DNA of 41,253 nucleotides from Ruminococcus sp. GTDB lineage: Bacteria; Bacillota; Clostridia; Oscillospirales; Ruminococcaceae. Shown in pieces: positions 1-5,768 of this stretch. The notes beneath the pieces are model-generated. The model had not been told where the DNA came from. It did no database searches and worked only from the letters and a program-made list of their open reading frames with translations. The position numbers and the translations under genes were made by a program. The stretch spans positions 1 to 41,253 of the forward strand of contig JAFSBM010000047.1 of assembly GCA_017437285.1 (NCBI GenBank), in the 5' to 3' direction. Positions within the stretch are counted from its first letter, which is position 1. Each line of letters starts with the position of its first letter.

Positions 1-34
1 GGCAATGTCAATGTAAAGGAAAGGACAGATCACT

Positions 35-541
35 ATGAAATACAAACGCTTATATATTGCCTATGGCAGTAACATCAATCTGGAGCAGATGGCATATCGT
101 TGTCCCAACTCCAAGGTTGTGGGAACGAGAATGATTCCGGACTATGAACTGGAATTCAGAGGTGTGGCAACCATTGTTCCAAAGGAAGGTGCAGAGGTTC
201 CTGTTCTGCTCTGGGAAATTGATCAGAGAGATGAACTCTCCTTGGACAGATATGAGGGATTCCCTCGGATGTACCGCAAGGAGCTTTTTGAGGTAGAGGT
301 TGACGGCAAAATCCGTGAGGGCATGGCGTATCTCATGAACTGCGGTGAGATCGCTCCGCCGAGTCCGACATACTACAACGGCATCAAAAAGGGCTATGAG
401 GCCAACGGTATGGACACCTCATATCTGAGAGCTGCCCTTGAACGTGCGGTATATCATGTACAGCATCAGGAACAGGAGGAAGATGAGGATTTCGAAGAAG
501 ATATGGAAGAAACCGATGACATTCAGATGACTTTTGAATAG
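35..541 (+). CDS. Gamma-glutamylcyclotransferase-like protein
   Basis: The N-terminus carries the YGSN loop typical of the gamma-glutamylcyclotransferase (GGCT/AIG2) fold, with YGSNINLEQM at about residues 10-19, and a DRYEGFP segment near residue 71 whose Glu fits the usual catalytic position. The family forms 5-oxoproline from gamma-glutamyl amines or peptides, but many element-borne members are uncharacterised, so the substrate is unknown. The last 25 residues are a strongly acidic tail beyond the catalytic fold. The ATG at 35 follows AAGGA. The gene leads a tight co-directional set (next start at 544) of small proteins that I associate with conjugative-element cargo in Clostridia. The family call is fairly firm; the role is not known. 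Confidence 0.8.
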   Translation: MKYKRLYIAYGSNINLEQMAYRCPNSKVVGTRMIPDYELEFRGVATIVPKEGAEVPVLLWEIDQRDELSLDRYEGFPRMYRKELFEVEVDGKIREGMAYLMNCGEIAPPSPTYYNGIKKGYEANGMDTSYLRAALERAVYHVQHQEQEEDEDFEEDMEETDDIQMTFE

Positions 542-543
542 GG

Positions 544-822
544 GTGATAACTACGAAATATAAGGGCTTTGAAGTGAAGATCACACCGAGCAGACCGTTC
601 CGAGTAAATCGGGACGGTCAATCTGTTCCGTGTGATGGCTTCATGATTGAGATTTATGACAGCAAAGAAAAGAAAAACGCTGTCGACATCATCTATGCAG
701 CAGTCGGCTATGAGCTTCTGGAAAATGATATCCATGAAGCAGAGCAGCTGGCAAAGGATTATATCGACAGCGAAAAACTCGAACTGAGGGAATTGATGGA
801 GGAATATCATGGCGATGAATGA
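544..822 (+). CDS. Small conserved hypothetical protein (92 aa)
   Basis: I do not recognise this family. The protein is 92 aa, mixed alpha/beta in look, rich in Glu, Asp and Lys, and without membrane segments or cysteines. It follows the cyclotransferase stop by two bases, so it is probably co-translated. The listed start is a GTG at 544 that overlaps the only SD-like sequence (AGGGGTGAT), which is an uncomfortable spacing; the real initiation codon may be a little downstream. Its 3' end overlaps the next gene by 14 bp. Context suggests mobile-element cargo. No function is assigned. Confidence 0.65.
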   Translation: MITTKYKGFEVKITPSRPFRVNRDGQSVPCDGFMIEIYDSKEKKNAVDIIYAAVGYELLENDIHEAEQLAKDYIDSEKLELRELMEEYHGDE

Positions 823-1054
823 GAAACCCAAGTGTCCGTTACTTAATGCTGACGGAAACATTTTTAATCTGCTTGGTATGGCAAGCAGGACACTCCGTGA
901 AAACGGTATGAGAGAACAGGCAAAGGAAATGCAAAGCAGAGTGACAGCCTCCGGAAGTTATTCCGAGGCTTTGAGCATTCTTGGCGAGTATGTGGAAATC
1001 TGCTCCGCTGAGGAAATGAACGAAGAACCCGATGAGGGTATGAGCATGATGTAA
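809..1054 (+). CDS. Small hypothetical protein (81 aa)
   Basis: This is an 81-aa acidic protein of unknown function. Its middle (residues about 20-65) looks like a compact helical region, and the C-terminus is a Glu/Met-rich tail. The ATG at 809 follows GGAGG by six bases and overlaps the previous gene by 14 bp, which indicates translational coupling in the 35-1437 operon. There is no signal peptide, cysteine pair or recognisable catalytic motif. It is likely conserved element cargo by context only. Confidence 0.65.
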   Translation: MAMNEKPKCPLLNADGNIFNLLGMASRTLRENGMREQAKEMQSRVTASGSYSEALSILGEYVEICSAEEMNEEPDEGMSMM

Positions 1055-1077
1055 ACCAAAGATATGGAGGAAAGAAT

Positions 1078-1437
1078 ATGATGATTACAAAAGAAACATT
1101 CGTAAAACTGATTACAATGATTATGAACACGATTGATGACAAGAGAGAGTTCATTGAGGACAACGATTATATCCCTGATGAGTGTAAGGATTGCATCTTG
1201 GAGGAATGTGACTTCCTGAAGGATCTGATCACCATGCTTACCTGCATCATGATTGACCGCTTCGGTGTAATCCGTGATTATCTCTACGAGAGAGATGAAA
1301 ATGGCGAATACTTTTTTGGAATTTCCAAGGGCAACAAGATTGAGGTCTATCTGTTGACCTCGCCGGAGGAACTGTACGAATACCTTGCTGAGGAAAGTGA
1401 GGGGTTCAGTTTGATTGCGATGAAAGCACGCTCATAA
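1078..1437 (+). CDS. Hypothetical protein (119 aa)
   Basis: This 119-aa protein is not recognised. It has a helical N-terminal half with a Cys-containing segment (DECKDCILEECDF, about residues 36-48) and a second half predicted as strand-rich. The ATG at 1078 follows a clear GGAGG. It is the last gene of the 35-1437 set. About 15 bp downstream the first TTGCAA/TATAAT promoter of the cassette array begins, so it marks the left edge of that array. The soluble, acidic composition resembles its neighbours. Confidence 0.65.
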   Translation: MMITKETFVKLITMIMNTIDDKREFIEDNDYIPDECKDCILEECDFLKDLITMLTCIMIDRFGVIRDYLYERDENGEYFFGISKGNKIEVYLLTSPEELYEYLAEESEGFSLIAMKARS

Positions 1438-1451
1438 ATTTTCGCAAGCTA

Positions 1452-1480
1452 TTGCAAATTGATCGGGGGTATGATATAAT
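1452..1480 (+). promoter_or_regulatory. Promoter P0 of the cassette array
   Basis: TTGCAA (1452-1457) and TATAAT (1475-1480) are separated by 17 bp. The same boxes and spacing recur in the repeats at 1612, 2230, 3421 and 4911. No ORF of credible size follows before the next terminator at 1583, so P0 drives either an empty cassette or a short RNA. Confidence 0.65.
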
Positions 1481-1582
1481 ATAGAAAAAGAAATGACTAA
1501 GCGGATGACAGCTTAAGTGCTGAAAAGCATGGAAATACGTCGAAAAACGAAGTGATCAATTTCGTCACGTATTGACAATTTC
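1481..1582 (+). other. Gene-less cassette, possible short structured RNA
   Basis: About 100 bp lie between promoter P0 and the terminator at 1583. The only ATG ORF is seven codons long. The stretch holds an imperfect hairpin with AATACGT near 1531 pairing with ACGTATT near 1568, and inner CGAA/TTTCG complementarity. It could be a small RNA or the remains of a lost cassette gene. Confidence 0.3.
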
Positions 1583-1640
1583 CCTCCGATGATTTCATCG
1601 GAGGTTTTTTATTGCAATTATCTGCAAAGTGTGGTATAAT
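1583..1640 (+). repeat. Cassette repeat R1: terminator plus promoter
   Basis: A rho-independent terminator (CCTCCGATG, ATTT loop, CATCGGAGG, T6; 1583-1610) is followed immediately by TTGCAA (1612-1617), a 17-bp spacer and TATAAT (1635-1640), then ATAGGGGTCGGGCAGA. The unit ends one transcript and starts the next, here the acetyltransferase. Copies with nearly the same sequence lie at 2201, 3393 and 4882. Confidence 0.85.
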
Positions 1641-1691
1641 ATAGGGGTCGGGCAGAACGATAAATAAGAATTTGCAGAAAGGAACAATATT

Positions 1692-2135
1692 ATGATAAGG
1701 CATGCAACAATAGCGGATGTATCAAGAATTGCAGAAATATTGATTTTCGCAAAGAGAATGAATTATAGAAATATTTTTAAGAATGATAAAGTGTCCTTCG
1801 GAGAAATGCAAGTATACCCATTGGCAAAAAGATATATTGATAATTCAAATGAATTGAAGGGAATGTGGGTTTATGATGACGAATTTGTTAAAGGAGTTAT
1901 AAACATTAATGGAAAACAGATTGTAGAATTGTATGTAGATTCATTTTTTGAAAATCAAGGTATTGGCAGTATACTTATAAAATATGCTATTGAGCAATTG
2001 GATTGTGATTTCTTATGGGTTCTTGAAAAGAATATAAAAGCCATACGATTTTATCAAAAACATGGTTTTGTGATTACAGAAGAAAAACAATATGAAAGAG
2101 GCACAATAGAATATATTGTAAAAATGAAGAGATAA
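1692..2135 (+). CDS. GNAT family N-acetyltransferase
   Basis: The 147-aa length and the acetyl-CoA-binding motif A (FFENQGIGSILIKYAI, about residues 85-100) are typical of single-domain GNAT enzymes. The later part (KAIRFYQKHGFVI) matches the usual motif B strand and helix. GNATs move an acetyl group from acetyl-CoA to an amine; the acceptor here is unknown, though small cassette-borne GNATs often protect against antibiotics or toxins. The ATG at 1692 follows GAAAGGAA. The gene stands alone between two copies of the terminator-promoter repeat, so it has its own transcript. It is more AT-rich than the genes at 35-1437, which suggests a separate origin. Confidence 0.9.
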   Translation: MIRHATIADVSRIAEILIFAKRMNYRNIFKNDKVSFGEMQVYPLAKRYIDNSNELKGMWVYDDEFVKGVININGKQIVELYVDSFFENQGIGSILIKYAIEQLDCDFLWVLEKNIKAIRFYQKHGFVITEEKQYERGTIEYIVKMKR

Positions 2136-2200
2136 ATTCTAATTTATAAAACCGAACATATTCTTAAATGTCATCTATTTTGAGCAAGACAGACAATTTA

Positions 2201-2285
2201 CCTCCGATGTTTTCATCGGAGGTTTTTTATTGCAATTATCTGTAAAGTGTGGTATAATATAGGAGGTCGGACAGACCGAAAAAAA
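2201..2285 (+). repeat. Cassette repeat R2: terminator, promoter, hairpin leader
   Basis: The terminator is at 2201-2228 (CCTCCGATG/CATCGGAGG, T6), with TTGCAA at 2230-2235 and TATAAT at 2253-2258 (17-bp spacer). The leader GGTCGGACAGACC begins a few bases after the -10 box and can fold as GGTC/GACC. The 35 bp upstream (TCATCTATTTTGAGCAAGAC and following) are also shared with R3, so the duplicated unit is about 115 bp. Confidence 0.85.
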
Positions 2286-2313
2286 GAATTTGATGAAGTG
2301 AGGATACAAGATA

Positions 2314-2565
2314 ATGAGTACACCAAATGAATTGCTGAATAATTTAGATAAGTTACATACAACAGAATTGGGTGTTGTTCGAATAAAAAGAAATCTGTCA
2401 TTAGATACAGATGATGTTGTCGGATGGTGTAGAGATAAAATCAAATTAGATAATGCTGTTATCACGAGAAATGGAAAGAACTGGTATATCAATATAGATG
2501 CTTGTATAATAACTGTAAATGCATATAGTTATACCATTATAACAGCTCACAAGGAGAAAAGATGA
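2314..2565 (+). CDS. DUF3781-like protein
   Basis: This 83-aa protein matches my recollection of DUF3781: an N-terminal helix, an RIKRNL segment, and a C-terminal strand-rich half (WYINIDACIITVNAYSYT, about residues 60-77). The function of the family is unknown. The start ATG at 2314 follows a GTGAGGA SD. Its stop overlaps the ATG of the GyrI-like gene (ATGA at 2562), so the two are translationally coupled and form one two-gene cassette under R2. The pair may act together, but nothing in the sequence shows how. Confidence 0.7.
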   Translation: MSTPNELLNNLDKLHTTELGVVRIKRNLSLDTDDVVGWCRDKIKLDNAVITRNGKNWYINIDACIITVNAYSYTIITAHKEKR

Positions 2566-3032
2566 ATTATAGAATTTGTGAACTGGAGTCTTTTTCGGTG
2601 ATTGGACAAGAAATCGAACTTACCAATAGACAAAAAGAAAATATTCAAATATGTGTAGATTTTTGGCGTAAATTTAATAATAACCTCAAAAAAGCATATT
2701 TATCACAATCAGGAAATTGGATTAAATATGCTTTTATGGAAAGAAGAGAAGACAAATTATTTTATTGCTGTGCAATACCACGAAAAATAGTAGTTCTAGA
2801 GGGGTTTGTTTCAAAAGAAATTGCTTCGTGCAAATACATGGTTGTTGAGCATATTGGTTCTATGGATAAGATATACGAAACTTATAGTAAAATCTATAAA
2901 GAAATATTACCTAATACGGAATACATACCAATGCAAGAGAGTTTTCTGCATTTTGAAAGATATGACTATCGCTTTCATTGGAATAGAGAAAATTCAATTA
3001 TTGAGATTTGGTTACCAATTAGGGATAGTTGA
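2562..3032 (+). CDS. GyrI-like / effector-binding domain protein
   Basis: The 156-aa protein has the architecture of a stand-alone GyrI-like (AraC effector-binding, SHS2) domain. It opens with an ICELESFSVIGQEIEL-type strand, has a central FVSKEIASCKYMVVEHIGSM stretch, and ends with a YRFHWNRENSIIEIWLPI strand in the place of the family's final strand. Such domains bind small molecules or proteins, and some protect gyrase or detoxify drugs. There is no DNA-binding domain. It is co-translated with the DUF3781-like gene (4-bp overlap, GGAG in the preceding coding end). The fold call is moderately confident; the ligand is unknown. Confidence 0.7.
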   Translation: MNYRICELESFSVIGQEIELTNRQKENIQICVDFWRKFNNNLKKAYLSQSGNWIKYAFMERREDKLFYCCAIPRKIVVLEGFVSKEIASCKYMVVEHIGSMDKIYETYSKIYKEILPNTEYIPMQESFLHFERYDYRFHWNRENSIIEIWLPIRDS

Positions 3033-3146
3033 CTTTATATAATGCTGAGAACTTGAAAGCAACGTGAACTTTCAGCTTTGTGAAGAGTTGAACGCACGCG
3101 ATTATTTGTATTTGTCGCTTTGATTGTTGCAGAAAAGAGGATGATT

Positions 3147-3298
3147 ATGGTTGAGCTAAATATAGAGGAGTACATTTGCAGAGAATTATCATCGGAAGAA
3201 CAAAAAGTTGCAATGAGCTTTGTTTCTTAAAAGATAAGCATCTTACTTTTTACAAGGATAATGGTGCTTATTGGAAAGAGATAAGTAATAGACCTTAA
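3147..3298 (+). pseudogene. Frameshifted remnant of a small cassette gene
   Basis: An ATG at 3147 with AAAGAGG upstream opens a 27-codon ORF that stops at 3228-3230. A second frame continues the same protein seamlessly from about 3224 (FLKDKHLTFYKDNGAYWK and onward) to a TAA at 3296-3298. Read together these give roughly 50 aa resembling the start of a DUF3788-type protein, but cut short. The frameshift near 3222 and the missing C-terminus indicate decay. The 3033-3146 stretch upstream shows no other gene. Confidence 0.5.
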
Positions 3299-3392
3299 AA
3301 ACTATCCAATACTACAAATTCCAATTTGTCGAACTGAATATTATTACATAGCCATTTTAATGTCATCTATTCTGAGCAAGACAGACAATTTC

Positions 3393-3476
3393 CCTCGATG
3401 ATTTCATCGGAGGTTTTTTATTGCAATTATCTGTAAAGTGTGGTATAATATAGGAGGTCGGACAGACCGAAAAAAA
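3393..3476 (+). repeat. Cassette repeat R3: terminator, promoter, hairpin leader
   Basis: This is nearly identical to R2 over about 115 bp, starting at the TGTCATCTATTCTGAGCAAG block near 3361. The terminator left arm has lost one base (CCTCGATG at 3393-3400, right arm 3405-3413). TTGCAA is at 3421-3426, TATAAT at 3444-3449, and the leader carries the same GGTCGGACAGACC. Confidence 0.85.
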
Positions 3477-3503
3477 TATGCATTTGAAAGTGAGATGAAA
3501 ATT

Positions 3504-3671
3504 ATGAATAATGAAGTAAAGGAAGTTATTGAAAAAATTAAAGAGGTAAAAGATATATTAAAAGAATTTGCTGACAAAGATGAAGCAATAGGGTATCTTA
3601 TTAATGAAACAAAATTATCAAAAGAGGAATGTGCTGCTGCATATGATATTATTATGAAAATTAAAGATTAA
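3504..3671 (+). CDS. Small helical hypothetical protein (55 aa)
   Basis: This is a 55-aa, Lys/Glu-rich, probably all-helical protein. The residues from VKEVIEKIKEVKDILKEF look amphipathic, followed by a second helix pair. The ATG at 3504 was chosen because AGTGAG lies nine bases upstream; an in-frame ATG at 3495 overlaps that SD. It sits alone behind repeat R3 and ahead of the next promoter at about 3697. I do not recognise the family. Its size and helical character would suit an antitoxin or immunity protein, but that is a guess. Confidence 0.55.
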   Translation: MNNEVKEVIEKIKEVKDILKEFADKDEAIGYLINETKLSKEECAAAYDIIMKIKD

Positions 3672-3720
3672 ATCCGAATTTATCAAACTGAACTATAATA
3701 TAGGCGGTCTGACAGAGAAA
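3672..3720 (+). promoter_or_regulatory. Second-type cassette promoter P4
   Basis: AATTTATCAAACTGAAC followed by TATAATATAGG and GGTCTGACAGA. The same block (AATTTATCAAACTGAAC, TATAATATAGG) recurs at 4110-4138. It keeps the -10 and part of the leader of the R-type repeats but lacks the CCTCCGATG terminator and has no good -35 box. Confidence 0.5.
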
Positions 3721-3742
3721 TAAGAATTTATGGAGGTGTAAT

Positions 3743-4072
3743 ATGCACGGTTATCAAATCAAATTATTATGGAAAAAACTGATTGAGATTCACGGCTTGA
3801 TTTTATCTCAGAATTGGATACAACTAAAACGTGTTGCCGTAATCTCAGATGAAACGATTGAAGAAGCAAAAATAGAGATAGAAGCATATCCTGGAAGTAT
3901 GACAGAATGTCCATATGATGAATTTACTGATGCGGTCACAATCAATTCATTTGACGGCAGGAATGCAGATTGTATGGCATACTTCTGGTTTGATGACGAG
4001 GAAAGCGATTTATCAATGGACTGTACAGCCGAATTCCATGGCAGAGAGATGAAACGCATATACATAAATTAA
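3743..4072 (+). CDS. DUF7668-like small protein, putative immunity protein
   Basis: This is a 109-aa acidic soluble protein. The second half carries a MAYFWFDDEESDLSMDCT stretch (about residues 73-90) that resembles the Trp-Phe-Asp and SDL-[ST] signature I associate with DUF7668-type proteins found among polymorphic-toxin immunity genes. The family assignment is from memory and tentative. The ATG at 3743 has a strong GGAGGTG SD. It is a single-gene cassette behind promoter P4 and ahead of the related block at 4110. There is no membrane segment or signal. Confidence 0.6.
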   Translation: MHGYQIKLLWKKLIEIHGLILSQNWIQLKRVAVISDETIEEAKIEIEAYPGSMTECPYDEFTDAVTINSFDGRNADCMAYFWFDDEESDLSMDCTAEFHGREMKRIYIN

Positions 4073-4106
4073 ATTCATGTGTTTTAATTGGTTCTATTAG
4101 TTAATC

Positions 4107-4145
4107 AAAATTTATCAAACTGAACTATAATATAGGCTGAGGGAC
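4107..4145 (+). promoter_or_regulatory. Second-type cassette promoter P5
   Basis: AAAATTTATCAAACTGAAC then TATAATATAGG at about 4124-4135, matching the P4 block at 3680-3705. It lies 40 bp upstream of the DUF4303-like gene. The following leader (CTGAGGGACTGAAAA) has diverged from the hairpin leader of R2 and R3. Confidence 0.5.
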
Positions 4146-4175
4146 TGAAAATATGAGTAAAAGGAGTGTATAACT

Positions 4176-4874
4176 ATGAGTATCATAAAAATTGAAGAAA
4201 TAGAAGAATTGATGTATCAATCTTTCAAAAAGGCGATAATTGACTTTTCAAAGACGGAAAATAATAAGGACGTTTATGCTGTTGTTTTTGACTGCGATTT
4301 ATCCAATTTTAGTGTTTGTATCAGGTATGCCAACGAGAATGATTATGAAAAGCGTTTGATTAATTATGACAAATATGCATATATGTATAAGCCGTATGGA
4401 AAGAAAGGTCTTTTGGGTTATAAGTACAATTCAGTTGGCGACTTCAATCGGATAGAATGGGAAGCAGATTCGGCAATAAAGCATTTTTTTAATAGTTGTC
4501 GCTGCCAGTCAACAGATGCTGTTTACTATGAAAATGCAGACAGACCTGCTGATACCTTTGAGTATAAAGGTGCAATTTTCAGAGGTGATGTACAAACAGA
4601 GCTTTTACATTGTTGTAATGGAGAGTTCCAAAAGGACGGCGAGTTCTTTATAGGGCTTGCTTCTGAATTGTCAGATGTGTTTGGGGAACTTATTATTAAC
4701 TGTATACAGCGTCTTAAAGATGACGACCTTGGACTTGACAAGACAGATAATTTCATTGTGTTTATGAGTGACCACGACATAAGCAATGCGACATTTGCCG
4801 AATATGTTAGTCGAACAGTTGATAAAAATATATTTGACCAACTTACTGACTACTCGAATTTTGAGCAGGAATGA
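4176..4874 (+). CDS. DUF4303-like protein, putative immunity protein
   Basis: The 232-aa protein resembles DUF4303. It has an N-terminal helix (IEEIEELMYQSFKKAIIDF), then a strand with VYAVVFDCDLSNFSVCIRYA at about residues 32-51, a Trp-containing middle (RIEWEADSAIKHFF), and a late FIVFMSDHD strand near 189. DUF4303 genes are frequent in toxin-immunity loci, so immunity is a reasonable inference rather than a shown function. The ATG at 4176 follows AAAAGGAG. The last codons and the stop run directly into repeat R4: the TTTTGAGCAGGAATGACAAT at the gene end is homologous to the sequence that precedes the R2 and R3 terminators, so the cassette joint lies inside the C-terminus. Confidence 0.7.
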   Translation: MSIIKIEEIEELMYQSFKKAIIDFSKTENNKDVYAVVFDCDLSNFSVCIRYANENDYEKRLINYDKYAYMYKPYGKKGLLGYKYNSVGDFNRIEWEADSAIKHFFNSCRCQSTDAVYYENADRPADTFEYKGAIFRGDVQTELLHCCNGEFQKDGEFFIGLASELSDVFGELIINCIQRLKDDDLGLDKTDNFIVFMSDHDISNATFAEYVSRTVDKNIFDQLTDYSNFEQE

Positions 4875-4881
4875 CAATTCC

Positions 4882-4940
4882 CCTCCGATATTTTCATCGG
4901 AGGTTTTTTATTGCAATCGTTTGCGATGCGTGGTATAATA
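4882..4940 (+). repeat. Cassette repeat R4: terminator plus orphan promoter
   Basis: The terminator is at 4882-4909 (CCTCCGAT/ATCGGAGG, T6), with TTGCAA at 4911-4916 and TATAAT at 4934-4939 (17 bp). The leader expected after the -10 box is missing because a MITE-like inverted-repeat element begins at the last bases of TATAAT. Any transcript from R4 would enter that element. Confidence 0.8.
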
Positions 4941-5100
4941 TTGCTCCACCAACTAAACCTTGCCGTCAAATACTCGACATAAAGAAAATTTCTCTGCGTC
5001 AGAAAAGCTTGAAATGCGGTAGCATTCCTGCGTTTTTCTTCCTTGATAAATTTCCTTTCTGCCTTCGTCTTTTTGGCAAGGTTTAATTGGTGGAGCAATA
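4939..5100 (+). mobile_element. MITE-like element 1 (162 bp)
   Basis: The ends are 25-bp inverted repeats with one mismatch (4940-4964 and 5075-5099, beginning ATTGCTCCACCAA). They are flanked by TA on both sides, as expected for TA-targeting (IS630/Tc1-mariner-like) non-autonomous elements. The interior has no credible gene. The left end abuts TATAAT of R4. It would also form a long RNA hairpin if transcribed. Confidence 0.65.
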
Positions 5101-5186
5101 AAATCTGAAAAAATTGTTACACATTGGACTTGTAATGCGAGTAAATATTATGAAAGCACTTGATATATTAAAAAGGAGTGATTGTT

Positions 5187-5768
5187 TTGACTGATACTCA
5201 ATACGCACTGCTATATTCCGTTTCACCTGCAAATGCCCATACAGCGTTGTTTAACGAATATTTCAACTACGTTTATTCAATAGTTTTCAACAAGCTGAGA
5301 AGCTGCGGTACAAAAGAGGATATAGAAGAATGTGTGTCTGATGTATTTGCGGCAGTTTTTGAGAAATACGAGAAAAACGGTTTCAGCAGCGGTTCGCTGA
5401 ATGGGCTGATAGGCACAATTGCAGCAAATAAGGCAATAAGCTATTTCCGTTCATTATCGGCAAAGAGCAAATACACAGCGGAAATTGATGAAACAGCCTT
5501 ATCTGAAATAAGCGATGATGAATTATTAGTGGAAAATGCGGAGAAAAAGGAACTGAAAGATATTCTGCTAAGCTGTGTGAATGCCCTCGGTGAGCCTGAT
5601 TCCACAATGATTATCCAGAAATATTATTACAATATGAATTCTTCACAGATAGCGGAGCAACATTCATTGACCTCGGCAGGGGTGAGAATGCGTTGTGCAA
5701 GAGCGTTAAAAAAGCTTGAAAAAATGCTCTCTGAAAAGGGATTCGGATTAAAGGAGTGCAGCTTATGA
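5187..5768 (+). CDS. ECF-type RNA polymerase sigma factor
   Basis: The roughly 193-aa protein has sigma region 2 (FNEYFNYVYSIVFNKLRS, then EDIEECVSDVFAAVFEKY) and a C-terminal region 4 helix-turn-helix (YYYNMNSSQIAEQHSLTSAG with VRMRCARALKKL). This two-domain length is typical of ECF sigma factors. The TTG at 5187 is preferred because AAAAGGAG lies eight bases upstream; the GTG at 5178 touches the SD. The stop overlaps the ATG of the downstream membrane protein (ATGA at 5765), the usual arrangement for an ECF sigma factor and its regulator. The trigger is unknown. Confidence 0.9.
   Translation: MTDTQYALLYSVSPANAHTALFNEYFNYVYSIVFNKLRSCGTKEDIEECVSDVFAAVFEKYEKNGFSSGSLNGLIGTIAANKAISYFRSLSAKSKYTAEIDETALSEISDDELLVENAEKKELKDILLSCVNALGEPDSTMIIQKYYYNMNSSQIAEQHSLTSAGVRMRCARALKKLEKMLSEKGFGLKECSL

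Noticed and set aside
2314-3032. A toxin-antitoxin pair
   Set aside because: The overlapping gene pair matches DUF3781-like and GyrI-like folds, with no toxin motif or DNA-binding antitoxin domain.
1440-4940. A classical integron with attC sites and an integrase
   Set aside because: The repeats contain promoters and terminators, not imperfect attC palindromes with a GTTRRRY core, and no tyrosine recombinase gene is in the window.
1583-4940. A CRISPR array
   Set aside because: Repeats are about 60-115 bp, spaced by whole genes, and contain promoter elements; no cas gene is present.
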